From: Mixta intestinalis
GTDB lineage: Bacteria > Pseudomonadota > Gammaproteobacteria > Enterobacterales > Enterobacteriaceae
Length of the DNA: 64,000 bases
Direction of reading: 5' to 3'
Assembly (NCBI RefSeq): GCF_009914055.1
Contig: NZ_CP028271.1
Span: 1,860,001-1,924,000 of the forward strand
The notes under the pieces: generated by a model
Told to the model about the DNA's origin: nothing
The model's input: only the letters and a program-made list of their open reading frames with translations
The model's database searches: none
In this document: positions 9,066 to 15,848 of the stretch, one piece after another
Position numbering within the stretch: the first letter of the stretch is position 1
Layout of the letters: each line of letters begins with the position of its first letter
Made by a program: the position numbers and the translations under genes

Positions 9066-9299
9066 TTGTCAGCGCTCCTGAGTTCGCCATTCATTCGGGA
9101 AACAAATGATTTTAAGATTTGTCCCATCAGGATTATCTTAGTTGTGCGCGATAGTGAAAGCGTCCTGAAAGTTGCAACTGACGCTGAACCGGGGCAAATT
9201 GTCATTATGACAAGTAGCAGCTCGCGTTCTGCTGCGCTTAAGGCAGTGATTTATGCTGCCTTACGCAAAATGTGCTGTAAATACAAGGAAGAAAGATGA
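9066..9299 (+). CDS. Doubtful small ORF in the rcsA leader
   Basis: Open frame of 77 codons from a TTG, or 51 codons from a GTG at 9144. The codon choice of the second half is compatible with coding, but no family is recognised, no good ribosome-binding site precedes either start, and the frame covers the candidate RcsAB box and the stretch where the rcsA promoter is expected. It may be chance, a leader peptide or a gene remnant. Confidence 0.2.
   Translation: MSALLSSPFIRETNDFKICPIRIILVVRDSESVLKVATDAEPGQIVIMTSSSSRSAALKAVIYAALRKMCCKYKEER
9127..9140 (+). promoter_or_regulatory. Candidate RcsAB box upstream of rcsA
   Basis: TCAGGATTATCTTA fits the six most conserved positions of the published RcsAB consensus (T1, A3, G4, T10, C11, A14) and lies about 290 bp before the rcsA start codon. 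rcsA is autoactivated through an RcsAB box in E. coli and Erwinia, where the leader is also long. Assignment is by eye, without scoring. Confidence 0.5.
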
Positions 9300-9432
9300 C
9301 CTCAACCATGCACCGTTTCGAATTCAGCACAGCTGAGTAAAATTACAAGATTGTTAATAGAAATCTTTCCCGTACCGTAACGCGTATTCATCGTTGATTT
9401 AAACGGATAACAAATTGGTGAGGGTCGCTATC

Positions 9433-10068
9433 ATGCCAACGATTATTATGGATTCATGCAACTACACACGTCTGGGATTAATGGATTACATGGCAGCAAA
9501 GGGAGTTAAAAAGAAAAATATCTCATCCGTTAATGACATTGAACAGCTACTAATAAAATGCCAGCAGGTAAAACCTGGCGTCGTTTTTATTAATGAAGAA
9601 TGTTTCATTCACGAAGCCGACTCCAGCGAGCGTATTCGTAATATTATTCTACAGCATCCTGATACGATATTTTTTATCTTTATGGCTATTGCCAATATCC
9701 ATTTTGAGGAATATCTCTACGTTCGCAAGAACCTGATTATTACGTCAAAATCGATAAAGTCCGCTACGTTAGATAAACTGCTCAGCGGCTATTTACAGAA
9801 GAAGGTCAGCACGACCACACGCAGCGTTTCCGGCATCGACGTCAATCCGTTGACGCTCAGCCAGACCGAATCAAATATGCTTAAGATGTGGATGTCGGGG
9901 CACGATACCATTCAGATCTCCGATAAGATGCAGATTAAAGCTAAAACGGTTTCGTCACATAAAGGTAATATTAAGCGCAAAATTAAAACCCATAACAAAC
10001 AGGTGATTTACCATGTGGTGCGCTTAACCGATAATGTGACTTCTGGCATCTATGTCAATGTAAGATAA
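9433..10068 (+). CDS. rcsA: Capsule synthesis transcriptional activator RcsA
   Basis: 211-residue LuxR/FixJ-type regulator that pairs with RcsB to activate exopolysaccharide genes and to repress flagella. The start ATG at 9433 gives MPTIIMDSCNYTRLGLMDY, matching RcsA; an upstream GTG at 9415 would add six non-conserved residues. The C-terminal helix-turn-helix (about residues 135-200) is almost identical to E. coli RcsA, including TIQISDKMQIKAKTVSSHKG and KTHNKQVIYHVVRLTDNVT. RcsA is a known Lon substrate and, in E. coli, its expression depends on DsrA through H-NS. A strong terminator follows directly. Confidence 0.97.
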   Translation: MPTIIMDSCNYTRLGLMDYMAAKGVKKKNISSVNDIEQLLIKCQQVKPGVVFINEECFIHEADSSERIRNIILQHPDTIFFIFMAIANIHFEEYLYVRKNLIITSKSIKSATLDKLLSGYLQKKVSTTTRSVSGIDVNPLTLSQTESNMLKMWMSGHDTIQISDKMQIKAKTVSSHKGNIKRKIKTHNKQVIYHVVRLTDNVTSGIYVNVR

Positions 10069-10069
10069 G

Positions 10070-10100
10070 AAAAAAGGCCGATTTTTTCGGCCTTTTTTTT
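10070..10100 (+). terminator. Rho-independent terminator of rcsA
   Basis: Stem GGCCGA/TCGGCC flanked by an A-run on the left and a run of eight T on the right, beginning right after the rcsA stop codon. Confidence 0.93.
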
Positions 10101-10215
10101 CCTTTTGCTATTTGCGACACACTTCTCATTTAATTCATTAATCCTTTTGCTGTGAATGCCGATGCTTATTACGAATCTGTCATCGCTTAACTTACCTTAC
10201 AGAGAGCAAAAGGAT

Positions 10216-11937
10216 ATGAAAACCATCTCCTCCGATGAAACCCAAGAGCAGGTTAGTTTTTGGCAGCACCTGCGTCTGGTTCCGATGTTCACCACGATTT
10301 TCAGCGGTATCCTGGTGCTCTTCGCGCTAAGCATTGCACTTTCCGGTTGGTTCCTGCTGCAGAGCAACCGCTCGCTGGACCAGGCAACCCATGAAATTCA
10401 GATACGTATGGGAATTTCTAACAGCTCTAATCATTTACGCACCGCCAGACTGGTAGCGATCCATGCTGCTGCGGCGGCGCGTATTGGTGAGATCGATGAG
10501 TATCGTACGCTGATTGCCAGTGCCGAGAAGCGTCTGATCCAGGCGCAGCAGAGCTTTGACATCTATCTTCAACGACCACACAAAAGTGAAGCCGACGCTG
10601 AACTGGATGAACCGTTAAAAGAGCGTTTTAGTGTCTACCTTAACCAGGGGCTGAAGCCCATGGTGCGTTTCGCGAAAGAGGGCAGTTTTGAGAGCGCCAT
10701 CGCGCAGGAAACAGACGTTACGCGTAAGCTGGACGACAGCTATAACGAAATTTTACTGAAGGCGATTAAGATTCGTACCGATCGCGCCGATGCGATCAAT
10801 CATCAGGCGGCAGACCAGGCTAATTTAGGCTTTATCATTATGGGCAGCGCATTTGCCGTAGCGCTGGTGCTGACGCTAATAACCTTTGTTTTCCTGCGTC
10901 GGGTAGTGATTCATCCCCTGCATCAGGCGGGCGAGCGCATCGCGCGTATTGCCGCAGGCGATTTAACCGCCCCGCTCCGCCGCTGGGGACGCAGCGAAAT
11001 CGGTATGCTGAGCGCTAATTTACAGGCGATGCAGCAGGCGCTGGTGAATACCGTCGGCGTGGTGCGTGAAGGTGCCGTGGCGATTTATCAGGGTTCTGGT
11101 GAAATAGCCGCAGGCAACACCGATCTTTCATCACGTACCGAGCAGCAGGCTTCCGCGCTGGAGCAGACCGCCGCCAGTATGGAACAGCTAACCGCCACGG
11201 TAAAACAGAACGCGGATAACGCGCATCACGCCAGCCAGCTGGCTGCCGACGCCTCCGGCAAAGCGAGCGAAGGCGGTGATATTGTTAGCGGTGTGATTAA
11301 TACCATGAACAATATTTCCGGCAGCTCGAAGAAAATTGCTGAAATTACCACCGTCATTAACAGTATCGCTTTCCAGACCAATATTCTGGCACTGAACGCA
11401 GCGGTAGAGGCGGCACGCGCCGGTGAGCAGGGGCGCGGCTTCGCCGTTGTCGCCAGCGAAGTACGCAGCCTGGCGCAGCGCAGTGCCCAGGCGGCAAAAG
11501 AGATCGAAGGGTTGATTGGCGAATCGGTGAATTTAATTCGTCAGGGTTCAGAACAGGTGAGCCATGCCGGAACAACCATGACCGATATCGTTGAGGCGGT
11601 GCAGCGCGTTACCGACATTATGTCAGAGATTGCCGCCGCCTCCGACGAGCAGAGCCGCGGCATTCAGCAGGTAAGCCAGGCGGTCACCGAGATGGATAAT
11701 GTTACCCAGCAGAACGCCTCGCTGGTTGAGCAGGCATCCGCCGCCGCCGCCTCACTTGAGGAACAGGCGGCTCGCCTGACACAGGCGGTTGCCGCTTTTC
11801 AGCTAACGCAGCTGGAACAGCCGCTCACCGCATCGGTTAACCTCGCTGCCACCCCGAAAGCGCTGAAAGCCCCACGGCCGAAAACGGAGCAGAAAGGTCA
11901 GCCATCATCTGAAGAAGAGAGCTGGGAGACCTTTTAA
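10216..11937 (+). CDS. Methyl-accepting chemotaxis protein (Tsr/Tar-type)
   Basis: 573-residue transmembrane chemoreceptor. It has a short cytoplasmic N-terminus, TM1 at about 20-47, a four-helix periplasmic sensor domain, TM2 at about 204-229, a HAMP domain (RRVVIHPLHQAGERIARIAA), methylation helices and the near-invariant signalling tip IAFQTNILALNAAVEAARAG. The C-terminus ends in SWETF, matching the NWETF-type pentapeptide that tethers CheR and CheB, so this is a high-abundance type receptor. The start at 10216 is chosen for its AAAGGA site. The ligand is not predictable. It is inserted between rcsA and dsrB, which are adjacent in E. coli. Confidence 0.93.
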   Translation: MKTISSDETQEQVSFWQHLRLVPMFTTIFSGILVLFALSIALSGWFLLQSNRSLDQATHEIQIRMGISNSSNHLRTARLVAIHAAAAARIGEIDEYRTLIASAEKRLIQAQQSFDIYLQRPHKSEADAELDEPLKERFSVYLNQGLKPMVRFAKEGSFESAIAQETDVTRKLDDSYNEILLKAIKIRTDRADAINHQAADQANLGFIIMGSAFAVALVLTLITFVFLRRVVIHPLHQAGERIARIAAGDLTAPLRRWGRSEIGMLSANLQAMQQALVNTVGVVREGAVAIYQGSGEIAAGNTDLSSRTEQQASALEQTAASMEQLTATVKQNADNAHHASQLAADASGKASEGGDIVSGVINTMNNISGSSKKIAEITTVINSIAFQTNILALNAAVEAARAGEQGRGFAVVASEVRSLAQRSAQAAKEIEGLIGESVNLIRQGSEQVSHAGTTMTDIVEAVQRVTDIMSEIAAASDEQSRGIQQVSQAVTEMDNVTQQNASLVEQASAAAASLEEQAARLTQAVAAFQLTQLEQPLTASVNLAATPKALKAPRPKTEQKGQPSSEEESWETF

Positions 11938-11951
11938 TTCCACCGCGCGTT

Positions 11952-11982
11952 AAAAAAGCCACCTCCGGAGAGGTGGCTTTTT
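11952..11982 (+). terminator. Terminator after the chemoreceptor gene
   Basis: Stem AAAAAGCCACCTC with its exact complement GAGGTGGCTTTTT, ending in T residues. The A/T symmetry means it can also serve dsrB, which converges from the right. Confidence 0.9.
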
Positions 11983-11983
11983 A

Positions 11984-12181
11984 CTATGCGCTGTCTGCTG
12001 CGGGCTCAACAAAAATACCGTCATGATGCCCGGTTTCATTAAAGAACCAGATCCCCAGCGGGTAATCTTCCAGCGCCACCAGATACATGGTGCCTTCGTT
12101 AAAGCCTTCTACCGCCAGAATCTTACCGGGCCGACGCGGGCCGCCATCGGTTCTTACCGTCACGCGGTCATTAACCTTCAT
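11984..12181 (-). CDS. dsrB: DsrB family small protein
   Basis: 65-residue protein nearly identical in pattern to E. coli DsrB: MKVNDRVTVRTDGGPRRPGK, then EGTMYLVALEDYPLGIWFFN. Its biochemical role is unknown; it is RpoS-dependent in E. coli and is named for its place downstream of rcsA. A GGGGGAG site precedes the ATG. Synteny with rcsA and dsrA supports the name. Confidence 0.95.
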   Translation of the reverse strand: MKVNDRVTVRTDGGPRRPGKILAVEGFNEGTMYLVALEDYPLGIWFFNETGHHDGIFVEPAADSA

Positions 12182-12238
12182 CTTAATCTGCTCCCCCTGT
12201 TCGAATACCTGTACTAACAGCGGAGAATAAACGCGGAA

Positions 12239-12397
12239 CTAGCGCCGCGCAATCACCCAGACCGCATGAATAATACCGGGAATATAACCCAGCAACGTAA
12301 GCAGGATATTCAGCCAAAAGGCACCGCCGAAACCGACCTGTAAAAACACCCCCAGCGGCGGCAATATAATCGCAATAATAATACGTAATAAATCCAT
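12239..12397 (-). CDS. YqaE/Pmp3 family small membrane protein
   Basis: 52-residue peptide with two membrane helices and the Pmp3 signature: MDLLRIIIAIILPPLGVFLQVGFGG, then LLTLLGYIPGIIHAVWVIA. The family is stress-induced and thought to influence membrane potential. The ATG at 12397 follows an AGGAGG-type site; the longer frame from 12430 adds a polar, non-conserved leader and is not used. It lies 57 bp upstream of dsrB on the same strand. Confidence 0.9.
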   Translation of the reverse strand: MDLLRIIIAIILPPLGVFLQVGFGGAFWLNILLTLLGYIPGIIHAVWVIARR

Positions 12398-12784
12398 AGC
12401 CCCTCCTGTTTTGCTCGTGTTATCAATCACTCAGTGTAGCAGGCCGTCTGATTCCTTCCTGTAAGCGCAGGTAAATCTGACGATACTTCCCGTGTGCCAT
12501 TCTGGCTGCTGCCTGTTGCAGGCTAAGAGCAACGCCTTTTGTCTGTGTTATTTGCGTTTCCTTAACGTACTGCAACGAGACTTCTTACACGGCGATTGCT
12601 TACACTTCCTGCCACTGCACCAACCCCCACAGGCGCAGTCAACCTAAAAGTAACAAGGATTTTGCCCGCTTAACGCGGGCCTTTTTAGGGGATTTCTTAT
12701 TTCACCCTTTTCGCGATCGCTGTTGCTGTATTTTTGTACAACTCAACTATACTTTTGCTTTCTGCCTGGTTTCAGGAGATGGCG
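12398..12784. other. Intergenic region with an orphan terminator
   Basis: About 390 bp without a recognised gene. It contains a clean + strand terminator (12663-12688) that has no protein gene upstream of it on that strand, so it may end an unannotated small RNA starting somewhere after about 12430. No known sRNA was recognised in this stretch. Confidence 0.5.
12663..12688 (+). terminator. Orphan Rho-independent terminator
   Basis: Stem GCCCGC/GCGGGC with a TTAA-containing loop, followed by CTTTTT. The opposite strand has no useful T-run. There is no + strand gene between the chemoreceptor, which has its own terminator, and this site. Confidence 0.8.
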
Positions 12785-12985
12785 ATGAACGATTACCTCT
12801 TTCCCGGCAACGCTGCTATGCCCACCCCTTCCTCTTCTGATCATACCGAGGCATTCAGTAAAATGGATAGCTACAGCGAATGGGAGCAGGAACAGCATGC
12901 GAGATTGCTTAATGCCGTCTCACCTGAGCTGGCACAGCGTTTTGAGCTGGATATTCGTGATTGCTGGATAAGCGAAATAAAGTAG
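12785..12985 (+). CDS. yodD: YodD-like stress peptide
   Basis: 66-residue acidic peptide. The C-terminus FELDIRDCWISEIK parallels FELDIHDFSVSEVNR of E. coli YodD, a peptide linked to peroxide and acid stress, and it sits between dsrB and yedP as in E. coli. The ATG at 12785 lies 6 bp after an AGGAG site; the ATG at 12779 touches that site and is less likely. The N-terminal half is not conserved with E. coli. Confidence 0.75.
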   Translation: MNDYLFPGNAAMPTPSSSDHTEAFSKMDSYSEWEQEQHARLLNAVSPELAQRFELDIRDCWISEIK

Positions 12986-13002
12986 CTTACCCATTCCGCA
13001 GG

Positions 13003-13080
13003 CAAAAAAATCCCGACCCTGAACCGGGTCGGGAAGACAGCATTGTCAAAAAAATTCGTTACACCAGGAAACTCCTTTAC
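13003..13080 (-). ncRNA. dsrA: DsrA small regulatory RNA (diverged)
   Basis: Reading the minus strand, TTTCCTGGTGTAACGAATTT (the part of E. coli DsrA that pairs with the rpoS leader) is followed by a short hairpin GACA-ATGC-TGTC and then the terminator TCCCGACCC...GGGTCGGGA with a T-run. Location between yodD and yedP agrees with E. coli, where DsrA is an Hfq-dependent sRNA that activates rpoS and represses hns. The 5' end is estimated from a TATTCT -10 element (13087-13092). The 5' stem and the central domain differ from E. coli, and the RNA is several bases shorter. Confidence 0.88.
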
Positions 13081-13368
13081 CGCTCCAGAATACAATTATT
13101 GCCACCCAGGAAAAATCCTGGTTTCTGATGGTTACAAATGCTGCCGTTTCGCTCCAGTTTGGGTTAAATCTTTAAAATCGACAGGTTAGCCTTCTTTAAA
13201 TACCGCACCTGATTATTATCAACCCGCTTTTTTGCGCTTTAATTCCAGAATATTCTGAGCAGGAAGTTAACTTCCCTGTCACCTCCACCCCGGCATAGTT
13301 AACAACTCTCGTTATACTTAGGCATCAGTATTTATCGTAGCGGACGCCGTTACCACGAGGACTTTGCC

Positions 13369-14175
13369 ATGCCGAATTTGCAAGATCCCTTAATGATCGT
13401 CACCGACCTCGATGGTTCCCTGCTGGATCACCATACCTATAGCTGGCAACCGGCGGAGAGCTGGCTGGCCCGCCTGCGCGAAGCGCAGATACCGTTAGTG
13501 ATCTGTACCAGTAAAACCTCTGCGGAAATTATCCCGCTGCAACAGCGGCTCGGCTTTTCCGGTGCGCCCTTTATCGCCGAGAACGGCGCGCTGGTGCAGA
13601 TTGATAACGCCAAAGGCGAGATGGTGCGTTACCACGCCGGTAAAAACTACGATGAGATTTGCCACTGCCTGCGCCGCCTGCAACAACAGCACCATTTTCG
13701 TTTTACCGGCTTTGTGGATTTTACTGAAAAAGAGCTGGCGGATATTACCGGGTTGCCGCCCGCAAGCGTTGCGCTGGCACGGATGCGCGAGGCATCGGAG
13801 CCGCTGGTATGGCGCGACAGTGACGAGCAGCTGGTGCGTTTTCGTCAGGCGCTGGAACAGGAGGCGCTGATGCTGGTAGAGGGTGGACGGTTCTGGCACG
13901 TCATGCCCAAAGGCAGCGGCAAAGACGCGGCGCTGCGCTGGCTGCTACAAAACATGACCACTTCAGGAGGAAAGCGTTTCATTACCGTTGGACTTGGCGA
14001 CGGCCCTAACGATGCGCCGATGCTGGACAGCGTCGATTATGCCGTAGTGATCAAGGGATACAGCAAAAGCCCGGTAGCGCTGACGCGACAGGATGAGCGT
14101 CATGTTTATCAGACGATGGAATATGGCCCCACCGGCTGGTGTGAAGGCCTCGACTATTTTATCTCGCAGGAATGA
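13369..14175 (+). CDS. mpgP: Mannosyl-3-phosphoglycerate phosphatase (YedP)
   Basis: 268-residue HAD-superfamily phosphatase. Motif I DLDGSLLD is at residues 14-21, the cap carries ASVALARMREASEPLVW, and motif IV GLGDGPNDAPML is near residues 206-217. It removes phosphate from mannosyl- (or glucosyl-) 3-phosphoglycerate to give the compatible solute glycosylglycerate. E. coli keeps only this gene; here the partner synthase follows 45 bp downstream, so the pathway appears complete. Confidence 0.93.
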   Translation: MPNLQDPLMIVTDLDGSLLDHHTYSWQPAESWLARLREAQIPLVICTSKTSAEIIPLQQRLGFSGAPFIAENGALVQIDNAKGEMVRYHAGKNYDEICHCLRRLQQQHHFRFTGFVDFTEKELADITGLPPASVALARMREASEPLVWRDSDEQLVRFRQALEQEALMLVEGGRFWHVMPKGSGKDAALRWLLQNMTTSGGKRFITVGLGDGPNDAPMLDSVDYAVVIKGYSKSPVALTRQDERHVYQTMEYGPTGWCEGLDYFISQE

Positions 14176-14220
14176 TCTCATCGCGGCCCTTGCGCCCGAT
14201 TGACGTATGTGGAGCCAGAT

Positions 14221-15441
14221 ATGAGTGATTTTTTCCAGAACGGCGTAATTACCAATTTTCATAACCTGACCGGGCGCTCAACCGAGGCGCTGGAAAGCGA
14301 AATGGTGCAGTTCGCACATAAACGTAAAATGGGATTGATTTTGCCTTCGCTGTTTTCCGAACTGGAAGGCCCGGCTCTCGATCATATCGTCGAGGAGCTG
14401 GCGAAAGTGCCCTACCTGGAGGAGATTGTCATTGGCCTCGATCGCGCCGATCGCGATCAGTTTCTTTTTGCCCGTGAATTTTTCTCACGCCTGCCGCAGC
14501 GTCACCGCATCCTGTGGAACGATGGCCCGCGCCTGAAGGCGCTGGACGCCGAGCTGGATAAAGAGGGTTTATCACCCAGCCAGCCGGGTAAAGGGCGTAA
14601 CGTCTGGTTCTGTACCGGCTATACGCTCGCCTCCGATCGCTGCAGCTGCGTGGCGCTGCACGATTGCGATATCGTCACCTATGAGCGCGGTATGCTGGCG
14701 CGCCTGCTCTACCCGCTGGCAAATCCGGCATTTCAGTATGAGTTCTGTAAGGGTTTTTATGCGCGCGTGGCGAATAATAAGCTGAACGGGCGCGTGGGGC
14801 GTCTGCTGGTGGGGCCGCTGCTGCGCTCATTACAGCAGGTGTATGGACATTCCGACTATCTCGATTATCTCATCAGCTTCCGCTATCCGCTTTCCGGCGA
14901 GTTTGCCATGCGTACACATGTGCTGAACAATATCAAAATCCCCGGCGACTGGGGGCTGGAGATCGGCGTACTGTCTGAGATTTACCGCAACTACACTACG
15001 CGCCAGAGCTGCCAGGTGGAAATTGCGCATAACTACGATCACAAGCACCAGCCGCTCTCCGAAGAGGATGGCACCGGCGGCCTGCGCCGCATGAGCAATG
15101 ATATAGTTCAGTCCCTGCTGCGTAAATTGGCCACGATGGGCGTCAATCTGACCAGCGACTCTTTCCGCGTACTGAAGGCCACCTACTACCGTAACGCGCT
15201 GGATATGATGGAAATCTACAGTCATGAAGCCAGCATGAACGGACTGCATTTCGATCAGCACAGTGAAGAAGCGGCGGTAGAGATGTTTACCCAGGCGATT
15301 CTCGACGCCGGGCAATCTTTTATGGAACGGCCTAACGATAAACCGTTTATTCCCAGCTGGAGCCGCGTGCAATCTGCCTTCCCGGATATTTTGCAGCGCA
15401 TTTACCAGGCGGTGGAAGAAGATAATCAGGGGAAAGTTTAA
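14221..15441 (+). CDS. Glucosyl-/mannosyl-3-phosphoglycerate synthase
   Basis: 406-residue cytoplasmic glycosyltransferase of the GT81/GT-A type. The metal- and nucleotide-sugar-binding DxD region appears as LHDCDIVTY near residues 149-157, and DWGLEIGVLSEIY near 243-255 is a family segment. It should join an NDP-sugar to 3-phosphoglycerate; the product is then dephosphorylated by the adjacent mpgP product. Glucose versus mannose as donor cannot be decided from the sequence. The start at 14221 follows a GGAG site; an upstream frame from 14200 adds only 7 residues. Confidence 0.85.
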   Translation: MSDFFQNGVITNFHNLTGRSTEALESEMVQFAHKRKMGLILPSLFSELEGPALDHIVEELAKVPYLEEIVIGLDRADRDQFLFAREFFSRLPQRHRILWNDGPRLKALDAELDKEGLSPSQPGKGRNVWFCTGYTLASDRCSCVALHDCDIVTYERGMLARLLYPLANPAFQYEFCKGFYARVANNKLNGRVGRLLVGPLLRSLQQVYGHSDYLDYLISFRYPLSGEFAMRTHVLNNIKIPGDWGLEIGVLSEIYRNYTTRQSCQVEIAHNYDHKHQPLSEEDGTGGLRRMSNDIVQSLLRKLATMGVNLTSDSFRVLKATYYRNALDMMEIYSHEASMNGLHFDQHSEEAAVEMFTQAILDAGQSFMERPNDKPFIPSWSRVQSAFPDILQRIYQAVEEDNQGKV

Positions 15442-15514
15442 TTCGCTCTGCGGACGCGCCAGCGTCCGCATGGCAACGGTATAAGGTTATCCATATAAAA
15501 TATAAGAAATAATT

Positions 15515-15718
15515 TTAAACTTTATCTTCAAAGAAAAAATTCATAATGAGTATTGCTATATATTTGAAGCCAAAAAAAGAAACGATACTAAGCAGTACAT
15601 CATAGAAATGTTGAGGGCTGGCATTATGCATTACTTTAAGAGAAGATAAGTGTGCAAATAATATGGCATGACATAAGCCAAAAATATTTGATATAGCCAT
15701 TTTTTTCATTGCGTTCAT
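15515..15718 (-). CDS. Small AT-rich membrane peptide, unknown
   Basis: 67 residues from an ATG at 15718 preceded by an AAGG site. One or two hydrophobic helices (residues 5-20 and about 38-58) suggest a membrane peptide. The region is far more AT-rich than the flanking operon and dgcQ, which could mean recent acquisition. No family is recognised and the frame could still be fortuitous. Confidence 0.4.
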   Translation of the reverse strand: MNAMKKMAISNIFGLCHAILFAHLSSLKVMHNASPQHFYDVLLSIVSFFGFKYIAILIMNFFFEDKV

Positions 15719-15848
15719 GCTACTTACCTTAACATTCCTTAGATTAATTCCGTTCAATCAAACAAATTGAACATCATAAAAAAGTAATAGCAATGCATTT
15801 TATTTCAACAAAATAAAAAGAGCTAGCGTATACGTATTGCGGGCACAC

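Larger units (their letters stand above)
8784..9432. other. fliR-rcsA intergenic region
   Basis: About 650 bp, clearly more AT-rich than its neighbours, as expected for a silenced capsule-regulator promoter. It holds a perfect 14-bp inverted repeat (8859-8892), a candidate RcsAB box (9127-9140) and a doubtful open frame (9066-9299). The E. coli rcsA leader is also long and lies in an H-NS-bound region; the same is inferred here. Confidence 0.7.
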
